Source of the DNA: G965116155 sp965116155
GTDB taxonomy: Bacteria > Bdellovibrionota > Bdellovibrionia > Bdellovibrionales > UBA1609
DNA length: 64,000 nt
NCBI GenBank assembly: GCA_965116155.1
Contig: OZ220488.1
Location: forward strand, 186,001 to 250,000
Direction of reading: 5' to 3'
Made by a program: the position numbers and the translations under genes
The notes under the pieces: generated by a model
Database searches by the model: none
What the model was told of the DNA's origin: nothing
The model's input: only the letters and a program-made list of their open reading frames with translations
Shown: piece by piece, positions 1-7,148 of the stretch
How positions within the stretch are numbered: the stretch's first letter is position 1
Layout: each line of letters starts with the position of its first letter

Positions 1-1
1 G

Positions 2-802
2 GTGCAGCAGTACACCCGCGAGGCGGGGGTGCGTAATTTAAACCGTCAAATCAATAACGTGTGCCGTAAGCTTGCGCGCGGTCAGGTGGCTAAAGAGCCG
101 CGCCGTGGCAGTGCCACTGCCTGTGATAGTGGTAGAATCGACAAGGCTTTTGTAAAAGAGCTCCTCGGGGCTGAGGAGTTTGTGCACGAAAAGCGCCACA
201 AGACTCCCAAAGTGGGTGTGAGCATAGGTTTGGCTTGGACTCCTGTGGGGGGTGAGATTTTGCATATTGAGGCTTTAAGCTTTAAGGGCGAGGGAGCCTT
301 GAAGCTTACGGGCCAATTGGGTGACGTAATGAAAGAATCCGCGCAGGCGGCGCTGTCTTATATAAAGTCTAACCATGCTGCGCTAGGTATTAGGAGCGGG
401 GCTTTTGAGGCGAAGGATGTGCATGTGCATGTGCCGGCGGGTGCAATACGCAAAGATGGCCCCTCAGCGGGTGTGGCTATTGTGAGTGCGCTGGTGAGTT
501 TAATGCGCGGGGTGCCTATTAAAAACACAGTCGCCATGACGGGTGAGGTGACTTTGGGGGGGCGTGTTTTGGCGGTGGGTGGCATTAAGGGCAAAATCTT
601 AGCAGCCTTGCGGCAGGGGATTACGCATGTGGTGTTGCCTGCAGATAACCGCAAAGATTTGGAGAGTATTTGTCCAAAAATTTTAAAACAAATAAAGTTT
701 AGCTTCGTAAGCGATGTGTCGGAAGTTTTGGATCAGGTGCTGTTAGCAGAAGAGCTTAAACGCCGTGGCGGCACCGTGCACCAAGACATTGTTGCCGCAT
801 GA
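2..802 (+). CDS. lon: Lon protease, C-terminal part (partial)
   Basis: This is the 3' end of an ATP-dependent cytosolic protease that degrades misfolded and regulatory proteins; the gene runs off the left edge. The visible 266 residues begin in the end of the AAA+ module (YTREAGVRNL) and continue through the Lon proteolytic domain. The catalytic dyad is present: Ser155 in KDGPSAG and Lys198 in GGIKGKIL, 43 residues apart, the same spacing as in E. coli Lon (Ser679 and Lys722). The GTG at position 2 is only the first in-frame codon, not the real start. The gene ends in TGA just before a family B repeat. Identification is firm; only the N-terminal and most of the ATPase domains are missing from view. 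Confidence 0.95.
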   Translation: MQQYTREAGVRNLNRQINNVCRKLARGQVAKEPRRGSATACDSGRIDKAFVKELLGAEEFVHEKRHKTPKVGVSIGLAWTPVGGEILHIEALSFKGEGALKLTGQLGDVMKESAQAALSYIKSNHAALGIRSGAFEAKDVHVHVPAGAIRKDGPSAGVAIVSALVSLMRGVPIKNTVAMTGEVTLGGRVLAVGGIKGKILAALRQGITHVVLPADNRKDLESICPKILKQIKFSFVSDVSEVLDQVLLAEELKRRGGTVHQDIVAA

Positions 803-1120
803 GGTGTCCATGGCTTTAACGTCAGTGTGGTAGCGGTAGTCCCTCCAGGCTGCGCTGCATGCAAGAGGTGTTCATAGCGTTAAGTCAATCTGGCAGGTCA
901 GGTCACGCCTGGTTTTTTCGCAATCAATAAAGCCCGGTCGCAGGCGGTGTTATTTTCCGCAGTTTATATAAATCGTACTTGCGGGTACGGGCTTAGACCT
1001 AACCTGCAGGGCCATAGATAGCTGCATAGATCGCCAAAACACCTCTTGGTTTTCCGCTTGCCTGGTGCGCTTAAAGGCACAACACCAGGCTGCGCTGCAT
1101 GCAAGAGGTGTTTTGGCTAG
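803..1120 (-). repeat. Family B palindromic repeat between lon and a lipoprotein gene
   Basis: This gap holds one complete family B element, inverted relative to the tandem array at 25241-26039. Perfect 14-base arms CAAAACACCTCTTG (1035-1048) and CAAGAGGTGTTTTG (1102-1115) flank a loop with its own GC-rich stem. The rest is the second module: its ends GCAGGTCAGGT and ACCTAACCTGC are nearly complementary and enclose a region matching, in reverse complement, the long module of the 244-bp units. A further partial copy of one arm lies near 803-810 and 866-880. No gene is seen here. Confidence 0.85.
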
Positions 1121-1123
1121 TCT

Positions 1124-1735
1124 TTAATTTACAAAAAATCCCGAAGTTTGGACTTGAAAGGCGCCTAAGGCTATAGGGCCTGACCCAAAGTCAGCATTAA
1201 GGCTGCCAGAAAAACTGCCCCCCGAAACAGCGCGCCCTTCAAAAATTAAAGCCCTAAGGTAGCTGTCGGTAAACACCAAGCGCGCAGCCCCCGAGCTAAA
1301 GCGAGATGCGTTTGTGTCTAAAAACATAGTGCTCTCTGCGCGGCTCATGCTGCCGTATACACCTAAAATCAATTCTCCATACAAAACTGCGCCTCCTGCT
1401 AGCTCTACCGCTCCGTAAAAGCTTACACCAGTGGCCCCTGTTAGTGAGCCACTGACTTGACCCAAAGAGCCTCCCCGCAGTTCAGGTGCAAAAAAAGCAT
1501 CCATTATGCGGCCCAAATTGGAGCTGCCTTCCACCGCACCTGCAACAGGCCTAAAAGGGCCAGCTACAGGCACAGTCCCTCCTTGTCCGGAGCCTGTGTC
1601 AGGCGTGCCCACGACAGGCCTTTGGGGCGGCATAGGCCGCATGCTGGTAGAGTCTCTGGGGGATTTTAAGCAAGAGGTTAAACAGGTCGTTGCCAGAATC
1701 CCAAGCAAACATAACCAAAAACGCGCCGTTTTCAT
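1124..1735 (-). CDS. Predicted lipoprotein of unknown function
   Basis: A 203-residue protein with a lipoprotein signal: basic start MKTAR, a hydrophobic stretch, then a lipobox ending in LTSC, so Cys21 is the likely lipidated residue. The mature part starts with a Pro- and Thr-rich linker (about residues 25-65). It continues as a Gly- and Ser-rich region with alternating hydrophobic residues (about 90-203), which could be beta-structured, as in surface or outer-membrane-bound proteins. No family is recognised. The start has a GGGAG-like ribosome site about 9 bases upstream. It is transcribed toward the family B repeat and away from the secreted protein at 1977. Confidence 0.7.
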   Translation of the reverse strand: MKTARFWLCLLGILATTCLTSCLKSPRDSTSMRPMPPQRPVVGTPDTGSGQGGTVPVAGPFRPVAGAVEGSSNLGRIMDAFFAPELRGGSLGQVSGSLTGATGVSFYGAVELAGGAVLYGELILGVYGSMSRAESTMFLDTNASRFSSGAARLVFTDSYLRALIFEGRAVSGGSFSGSLNADFGSGPIALGAFQVQTSGFFVN

Positions 1736-1861
1736 GAACGTACTCCCAGGGCATTCCCCAATTTGTTATGCTCAAGCACATAGCAACTTAAGGACCAAAG
1801 CTCAGCGCCTAAAAAAGCACGTACGCACTTTATAGTTTTGAGCTTTATTAGACAGCTGCTT

Positions 1862-1877
1862 AAAGTGTGTACACTTT
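1862..1877. promoter_or_regulatory. Possible operator palindrome in a divergent intergenic region
   Basis: AAAGTGT-GT-ACACTTT is a 16-base dyad with two perfect 7-base arms. It lies between the divergent genes ending at 1735 and starting at 1977. The position and symmetry fit a dimeric repressor site, but no regulator can be named and no clear -10/-35 pair was assigned. Confidence 0.3.
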
Positions 1878-1976
1878 CCAATGCGGCTTGTGCTATCTGC
1901 GAGATTTAAATATAGTCTGCGGTGTATTAATTTACTCAACGTGCTAGTCCTTTAAATGGTTTTAGGAGGTGTGTGG

Positions 1977-2780
1977 ATGGCGTTTTTTGCAAAAGTGTTC
2001 ACTGTGCTGTTAATGGGGGCGAGTGTTTTAAAGGCCGAAGAAATCACTTTGCTAAAGCATGCCCCTGAGAATAAAAAATTGGCACTGGTTAGTGCGTTAA
2101 ATGCCGAAATGGGCTCAGCCCGCGTGGTGCTGCCGCGCTCTAAAAAGCCCCTCCCCATGGACCCCTATGGGGAATACGACGAAGACGCGTGGAACAAAGT
2201 GTTAGAAAAATCCGGCATCAGCGCGCGCCCGGGGGATAGGCTGCAGATTACTAAAATAGAGTTTTTAGAAAAAAAAGTAATCTTCCAGTTTAACCACGGG
2301 GCCAAAGGAGGGCGTAAGTGGTGGCACAGGATCCAGGTTTCAGGGGGTGCGTCGTCCAATAATCCAGGCACCACCCTGGGGCAAGGGCAGCAGGTGTTTG
2401 CGCCTTTTGGTACGAGTGTGGCAATTGAGTTTAAAGAGGGAGTGCCCCTTTTAGAGGCAGAAGATTTTAAAGCCATGCTGGACCCTTTTGTAGATTGGGA
2501 GCTTCGTTCGGCGTCGGAGCAATTTTTGGACAGCATCGATCCGGTGTTTAAAGAGGCGATTGAGCAAGGGGAGCCCTTGGTGGGCATGACGCGCGAGATG
2601 CTGGTGCTAGCAATGAAGAACAAGTTTCCAGACAACAAAGAAAAACAAGTCTCCCCCACGACAGGAGACGTACTAAGCGAAACCTGGGTTTATGGCGGCC
2701 CGCATGCGCGGGAAAAACTTTTCATCAAAATGGTCAAAGGCGTTGTCGTAGATGTAAAAAAGTACCACCTAGGGTCTTAG
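1977..2780 (+). CDS. Secreted protein of a conserved unknown family, SmpA/OmlA-like C-terminus
   Basis: The start is taken at the ATG at 1977, because AGGAGG lies 7 bases upstream and the product then begins with a good Sec signal (MAFFAKVFTVLLMGASVLKA). An upstream in-frame ATG at 1956 has no ribosome site. From memory, the body resembles a family of acidobacterial hypothetical proteins: a GDRLQITKIEFLEKKVIF segment, a KWWHRIQVSGG segment, and a C-terminal part with VGMTREMLVLAMKNKFPDNK followed by ETWVYG. The last part has the layout of the SmpA/OmlA (BamE-like) fold, where a strand-helix unit precedes a W-Y-G motif. The function is unknown; an envelope or periplasmic role is inferred from the signal peptide. 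Confidence 0.7.
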   Translation: MAFFAKVFTVLLMGASVLKAEEITLLKHAPENKKLALVSALNAEMGSARVVLPRSKKPLPMDPYGEYDEDAWNKVLEKSGISARPGDRLQITKIEFLEKKVIFQFNHGAKGGRKWWHRIQVSGGASSNNPGTTLGQGQQVFAPFGTSVAIEFKEGVPLLEAEDFKAMLDPFVDWELRSASEQFLDSIDPVFKEAIEQGEPLVGMTREMLVLAMKNKFPDNKEKQVSPTTGDVLSETWVYGGPHAREKLFIKMVKGVVVDVKKYHLGS

Positions 2781-2790
2781 AGCCCCAGTA

Positions 2791-3480
2791 TTACTGCAAA
2801 AGCTTGCCATATCCTTTATGCGCGCTCCTAGCAAAAAGCGCTTGCATGTCTAAGCGGGTCGTAATGAGCTCGCCGCCTAAGCGCATAATTTCGCTAAAGC
2901 CTTGTGCTTGCGACATAGGCCCCTGGGGCAAGCAGCCCACATTTTTGCCCATATTCAATGCTGCGCGTGCCGTGATCATAGATCCACTGCGCAGGCGCCC
3001 TTCTACCATAAGGGTGCAGGCTGCCATGGCGGCCATGCTGTGGTTGCGTTTGTGAAAGTTCCATCTTCGTACCGGGGTATCTAAACCAAACTCACTCAGC
3101 ACCACGCCGCCGCGCTCTACAATTCCGCTCACCCAGCTGTTTAAAGAGGGTGGGTAGATATTATTAAGCCCTGAGGGCAAAAACACCGCCGTGGGGCAAG
3201 AGGCCCGCATAGCCACAGCGTGGGCCCGCTGGTCCACTCCCACAGCGCCTCCACTAATAAGCACGGCCTCGTGGTGCACGGCTTTTAAAAAGGACTTTAA
3301 CTCGCTCTCCATCCACTCGAGGCTCTCAGGGCTGGGGCGGCGCGAGCCTACAACGCATAGCCCTGGGCGGCGCAGCACGTCTATGTTGCCTCTGTAGTGC
3401 ACGGTGAGTTTTTGCTCTAAGGCCCACGGGGGCGATGCGGTGGTTACGGCCGTGCTAGAGGGGTGGGGTGGCGCGTGCAT
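2791..3480 (-). CDS. dprA: DprA/Smf DNA processing protein (short form)
   Basis: DprA binds incoming single-stranded DNA and loads RecA during natural transformation. The Rossmann-fold core is clear: VVGSRRPS near the start, SGGAVGVDQRAH (family consensus SGGARGVDTAAH), FHKRN and SGSMITARAALNMGKNVGCLPQG. At 229 residues it is short, with neither the N-terminal SAM-like domain nor the C-terminal winged-helix domain of many relatives. It starts 2 bases after the stop of the HU-like gene, so the two are probably one operon. The convergent neighbour at 1977 ends about 10 bases away. The pairing suggests DNA uptake or nucleoid handling, which is inference. Confidence 0.92.
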   Translation of the reverse strand: MHAPPHPSSTAVTTASPPWALEQKLTVHYRGNIDVLRRPGLCVVGSRRPSPESLEWMESELKSFLKAVHHEAVLISGGAVGVDQRAHAVAMRASCPTAVFLPSGLNNIYPPSLNSWVSGIVERGGVVLSEFGLDTPVRRWNFHKRNHSMAAMAACTLMVEGRLRSGSMITARAALNMGKNVGCLPQGPMSQAQGFSEIMRLGGELITTRLDMQALFARSAHKGYGKLLQ

Positions 3481-3482
3481 GC

Positions 3483-3770
3483 TTATAGATCTGTGCTGGC
3501 GGCGATGTCTTTTTTAAAGTCCATACCGGGGCGAAATTTGGGCACCCATGTGGGGGGCAACTTGGTGCGCGTGCCGGTTTTAAGGCTGTGCGAGTTGCGG
3601 CCTTTGCGCAGGCTTTTGCAAAAAACCCCAAAGCCCACAAGTTTAACCTTGTTGCCCTGTTTGACCTCAGAGCGGATCACGGCCAGCAATTCGCTTAGCA
3701 CAGGCTCCACGTGGGAGCAGGGTAGGCCTAGGCGCCCCGCGACAGCTGTTACTAGTTCGGCTTTGTTCAT
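3483..3770 (-). CDS. HU/IHF-family DNA-binding protein with altered arm
   Basis: This 95-residue protein has the standard HU fold: helical MNKAELVTAVAGRLGL at the start, the VKLVGFGVF strand turn, and a C-terminal VPKFRPGMDFKKDI. HU proteins bind and bend DNA non-specifically. The DNA-binding arm is odd. Where the family has GRNPxTG, this protein has GRNSHSLKTG: the intercalating proline is gone and the tip is about three residues longer. The gene lies just upstream of dprA and is probably co-transcribed with it. The family assignment is firm, but whether it acts like HU or IHF cannot be told. Confidence 0.9.
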   Translation of the reverse strand: MNKAELVTAVAGRLGLPCSHVEPVLSELLAVIRSEVKQGNKVKLVGFGVFCKSLRKGRNSHSLKTGTRTKLPPTWVPKFRPGMDFKKDIAASTDL

Positions 3771-3825
3771 AGTATTAGAGTCAACACTAAAACCCCTTAA
3801 AACAAAAAATCAAGGCGCACTTAAT

Positions 3826-4203
3826 CAAAGTGCTAGCAAGACCACTGGCATGCGGCGCAGCCCCATTGGCAGCGCCTTCAGGCGCGTTAGCCAAGGAGGC
3901 AAGCAAGCCTCCAGTGGTCTTGCGACCTATGAAGCATCTACGCGCATGTAGCGCAGGGCCAAAGGCCCGCAGCGACCAACACTCCCGCCAAAGCTCCGTG
4001 CATTGCGTAAGCATCAGAGCGCTAGGAAAATGCCCTGGGACAAAGCGCAGTCTCTAGCGCAGCCCCATTGGCAGCGCCTTCAGGCGCGTTAGCCAAGGAG
4101 GCAAGCAAGCCTCCAGTGGTCTTGCGACCTATGAAGCATCTACGCGCATGTAGCGCAGGGCCAAAGGCCCGCAGCGACCACATTTCCGTCAAAGCCCTCC
4201 GTT
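3826..4203. repeat. Two family A palindromic repeats in tandem (period 202)
   Basis: The gap upstream of the HU gene holds two family A copies; about 125 bases (from 3855 and from 4057) recur with a period of 202. In the first copy the outer arms match: AAGACCACTGG (3838-3848) and CCAGTGGTCTT (3911-3921). In the second copy the left arm is AAAATGCCCTGGG (4027-4039) but the right arm is still CCAGTGGTCTT (4113-4123), so that copy is chimeric. No gene is seen. Confidence 0.85.
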
Positions 4204-4566
4204 CTAATCCTTCTTAAGCCCCTTAATTTTGCTTTGAGACAATCCTGTTACCTCTGAAATCACAGAGAGCTTCAGCCCTTTTTTGAGCATATTCGTAGCC
4301 ACCTCAGCACGGCCTTTCTCTAGGCCTTTCTTCAAGCCCTCTTCTTTCCAGGGGTTGCCCATGTGTTTTTCCTAACTTTCAAAAAAGCTCAGGCCTTTTG
4401 CACCACTCGATTTTGCCGTACCTAGCACCTCCTCGCGCGTTAAATTATACACATCTGCAACATATTGCACAACACTTGGTATAAGCTTGTTAGCCTCTTT
4501 TTTGTCCAAGTGGCCAAGGCAGTTGCGAAAAAATTCCGCCCCCTTTTCCCGCCCCTCCCATGGCAT
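4204..4566 (-). pseudogene. Remnant of an Rpn-type (PD-(D/E)XK nuclease/transposase-like) gene with in-frame stop
   Basis: Two open pieces lie in the same minus-strand frame. The first is 64 codons (4566-4372) and ends FFES-TAG; reading on in frame gives EKH then MGNPWKEEGLKKGLEKG and the rest to a stop at 4204. The second part is the Lys/Glu/Gly-rich tail and final helix-turn-helix-like segment (LSVISEVTGLSQSKIKGLK) typical of the C-termini of Rpn recombination-promoting nuclease/putative transposase proteins. The N-terminal nuclease domain is absent: the open frame begins inside the arm of a family A repeat. A truncated gene with a nonsense codon is the simplest reading. A separate small gene of 52 codons starting at 4362 is possible but less likely. 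Confidence 0.65.
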
Positions 4567-4800
4567 TTTCCTAGCGCTCTGATTTGTGTTTACTCAATGC
4601 ACGGGGCTTTGACGGGAGTGTGGTCGCCTTGTGCCTAGAGATCGCACAAGGCTACAGGCTTGTAGATGCTTCATAGGTCGCAAAACAAACTTGGGCCTTC
4701 CGTTTGCCCCAAGGGTAGCAGCTTCTTAAGCTGCCCTTGGGACTGCACTTACTGGCCAAGTTTGTTTTACTAGCGCTCTGATAGGGCTTAAGACTATAGT
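4567..4800. repeat. Family A palindromic repeat
   Basis: One complete copy runs from TAGCGCTCTGA near 4573 through the constant module (ACGGGGCTTTGACG) with its small internal stem (CCTTGTG with CACAAGG). It is followed by the variable hairpin with arms AAAACAAACTTGG and CCAAGTTTGTTTT, then CTAGCGCTCTGA at 4769-4780. It separates the Rpn remnant from the secreted gene cluster and may serve as a terminator or insulator (inference). Confidence 0.85.
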
Positions 4801-4824
4801 CTAAAGAGCCGATCATGTTTAATT

Positions 4825-6108
4825 ATGAGACTCTTTCATGCGGCGGAAAAGTTTGGGTTGATTTTATGCCTCAGCCTGTCCTATAGCACCACGCTTTTTG
4901 CTGTTAAGGCGGTTGCAGCAGGGGAGTGTATCGCACAGAACGATGGTGGGCATTGTGTTGCTCGGAGCAATAGCAGCTCTTGTTCTGGCTGGGATCAGCG
5001 GATATCGGAGCTGTCAAAACAGGCAAAGAATCATGAAGCAAACTTTAAAAGCACTCATACAGCTTTGCAACACTGCTGTAACCCCAATAGCGGCCAGCAA
5101 AAGCAGTGCCTTATGCGTAAAAGCGAAGGCATTAAAAACCGGGTATTCAAAATGGCGCCCCTTGTGCAAGGGCTAACGCAGGTGGCTTTGCAACCCGGTC
5201 AAGGGCTTAATAAAAAATGCCTCGCCCTAGGGCGCGTGACCTACTTGCAGCAGGATTTATCCCAAATGGCGCGCTCCACCTGCCATAATCTTTTTAACCA
5301 GTGCAAGCGGCATTATGACAAACTCATGCCTACGCTTAATCAGATTGAGGGTCTTGCAAAGGAATGCCAGCTGCCCAGTAAAGACACATGGAAGTCGTAC
5401 ATAGAGGAAATAAATAATATGCTAAAGCAGTGCGCAGAGACTTTTCAGTTGTCGCAGTTTACGTTTTTTGGCAGCCAGCAGCAGGGCTTGCAGTTAGGCC
5501 AATTGGCGCAGCTTTGCCAAAGGCACACCGGCAACAAGGGCGCCTTAGGCAATCTGCCCAACTTGCCGCAGCAGCCTTTAGACTACCAAGTTAAAACCAA
5601 GCCCGGCACGAAACTCACAACAGGCGCTAGCGAAGGCGTGGCGCCACCCTTGACTCCTCCCACACCGATGGGTGACGAAAACCCAGCCGAAGGCAATCTA
5701 AAATCCGCAGCCCTTCCGAGTGGCAAGCCGCAATTAGGAGGCGCGGGTGCGGCGCCTCGCTCAGGAGGCGGTGGCTTTGGTGGTGCAGGAGGCGGTGGAG
5801 CAGGCGCACCTAAAAAACCTACTTCTGCAGCAGGGGTGCCGACTTCAGGGCCTAAAAAAAGCATCTTGCAAGGTTTTAATAAAGCCGGTGGTTACAGCAC
5901 GCAGCGATTAGGCAAAGGCGCTGCAGGCACAGGCGGCTTAGGAGGCGGGGCTGCGCGCTTTGGTGGCCGAGGCTTGGCCAGCGTGGCTACTACTGCCAAA
6001 GCTTTAGATAGACAAATAGCGGCCCAGAGCAGCTCGCTTTGGGAGAACGTGCGCCTTAGGTTTTTAAGCCTTTGCCAAAATGAGCAGCGTTACTGCAATG
6101 CTCCTTAA
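4825..6108 (+). CDS. Secreted Cys-rich/Gly-rich protein of unknown function
   Basis: A 427-residue protein with a likely Sec signal in the first 32 residues (hydrophobic LILCLSLSYSTTLFAVKAVAA). Residues 35-240 are Cys-rich, including CC at 83-84 and several spaced cysteines, which suggests disulfides outside the cytoplasm. Residues 250-400 form a low-complexity Pro/Gly/Ala region with a run GGGGFGGAGGGGAG, and the C-terminus regains two cysteines (SLCQNEQRYC). No family is recognised. It is the first of four secreted unknowns in the same direction up to 12028. The gap to the next gene is about 50 bases, so co-transcription is likely. A surface or appendage role is possible but unproven. Confidence 0.65.
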   Translation: MRLFHAAEKFGLILCLSLSYSTTLFAVKAVAAGECIAQNDGGHCVARSNSSSCSGWDQRISELSKQAKNHEANFKSTHTALQHCCNPNSGQQKQCLMRKSEGIKNRVFKMAPLVQGLTQVALQPGQGLNKKCLALGRVTYLQQDLSQMARSTCHNLFNQCKRHYDKLMPTLNQIEGLAKECQLPSKDTWKSYIEEINNMLKQCAETFQLSQFTFFGSQQQGLQLGQLAQLCQRHTGNKGALGNLPNLPQQPLDYQVKTKPGTKLTTGASEGVAPPLTPPTPMGDENPAEGNLKSAALPSGKPQLGGAGAAPRSGGGGFGGAGGGGAGAPKKPTSAAGVPTSGPKKSILQGFNKAGGYSTQRLGKGAAGTGGLGGGAARFGGRGLASVATTAKALDRQIAAQSSSLWENVRLRFLSLCQNEQRYCNAP

Positions 6109-6159
6109 TGCAAGAGTAGCGACGCCATAAATACAAGGCCATAAGTGGGAGAGATCAAA

Positions 6160-7053
6160 ATGCTTAAGCTATTAATGGGCGTGGTGTTTTTAAGTGCTTC
6201 TTACGCGCTGGCGCAAGTGCCACAGGGTGCGAGCGAAAAATCCGCGCCACCACAAAACACCGGCCTGCACAAAAAGGCCACCCAGCAGGGTTTGGTGTTT
6301 ATTAGTGGTGCTGCGGGTCAGGGTGCTATTGCGGCACAGGCTTTGGCGCAGTGCCCGGCGCAGCCTTGGCAGTGCGCGATTGGTGCCATATCAGCAGCCC
6401 AGGCGGTGGCGCACTTAATGAGCGCTAAGCAGTCCAAACGCACGGCTAATGCGCTAGCACACAATGTGCCGGGGCTTTTGTCAGGTACACCTTATACTCC
6501 TAATCAGGCTGAAATTTTGGATAAACACTTAAAAGACATAGGGCTGTGTTCTGCAGGCAGTGCATCCAGCGATTGCTTAGGCACAGGCGCGGGCAGCGCG
6601 CAAAGCGCATTGGGTAAAAAATTAACCAAGCTTCAAAATTACGCTAAGTCCCATGGGTTTGCTGCGGATCAAAAAGGTCTTAGTACTCCTAAGGGCGTGG
6701 TGCCTATAGAGGGTGCGGATTTTGTGGGTGCTCTTATGGGTGCTGGTTTGGCTAAAAAGGGCCAAAAGCCATTGCTAGAGCAAACAGTAAAAGAACAAAA
6801 ACTTTTAGCGCAAAAGCACAAAACACGTTTGCGGCAAAGCTTGAGTCAGCTGCAGCGTGCACCGGGTTTGGCTGCGGCGGGCGTGGGAGTAAAGGCAGCG
6901 CAAGGTGGTGCGGGTTTTGGTTTTGCGACGCCCAATGCTGCGCCTCTTGATGCTGCATCTAACACAGACCGCGAACCTGCGTCTGCCCCAAAGCCTCTTA
7001 ACATCTTCGACCTCGTCCATTTGCGGTATCAGAAATTATCTAAAAGCCCCTAA
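6160..7053 (+). CDS. Secreted Ala/Gly-rich protein of unknown function
   Basis: The ATG at 6160 is preferred over the upstream in-frame GTG at 6145, because GGGAGAG sits just before it and the product then starts with a clean signal peptide (MLKLLMGVVFLSASYALA). The mature protein is about 280 residues. A helical Ala/Gly-rich stretch (FISGAAGQGAIAAQALAQ) is followed by a Cys pair (CPAQPWQC) and a further hydrophobic helix; two more cysteines lie near residues 130-140 and the C-terminus is basic. No family is recognised. It belongs to the run of secreted unknowns 4825-12028. Confidence 0.65.
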   Translation: MLKLLMGVVFLSASYALAQVPQGASEKSAPPQNTGLHKKATQQGLVFISGAAGQGAIAAQALAQCPAQPWQCAIGAISAAQAVAHLMSAKQSKRTANALAHNVPGLLSGTPYTPNQAEILDKHLKDIGLCSAGSASSDCLGTGAGSAQSALGKKLTKLQNYAKSHGFAADQKGLSTPKGVVPIEGADFVGALMGAGLAKKGQKPLLEQTVKEQKLLAQKHKTRLRQSLSQLQRAPGLAAAGVGVKAAQGGAGFGFATPNAAPLDAASNTDREPASAPKPLNIFDLVHLRYQKLSKSP

Positions 7054-7148
7054 AATCTGGCACATGCATTGCAGCCTGTATAAAATATTCACCCCAGGCG
7101 TTTGGGGAGTGACATTTTTTGTTAAACCTAGTTTAAAGTACGAGGCAC

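Noticed and set aside
2165..2659. 164-codon minus-strand open frame
   Set aside because: Antisense of the secreted protein gene at 1977, with no ribosome site or recognisable protein features.
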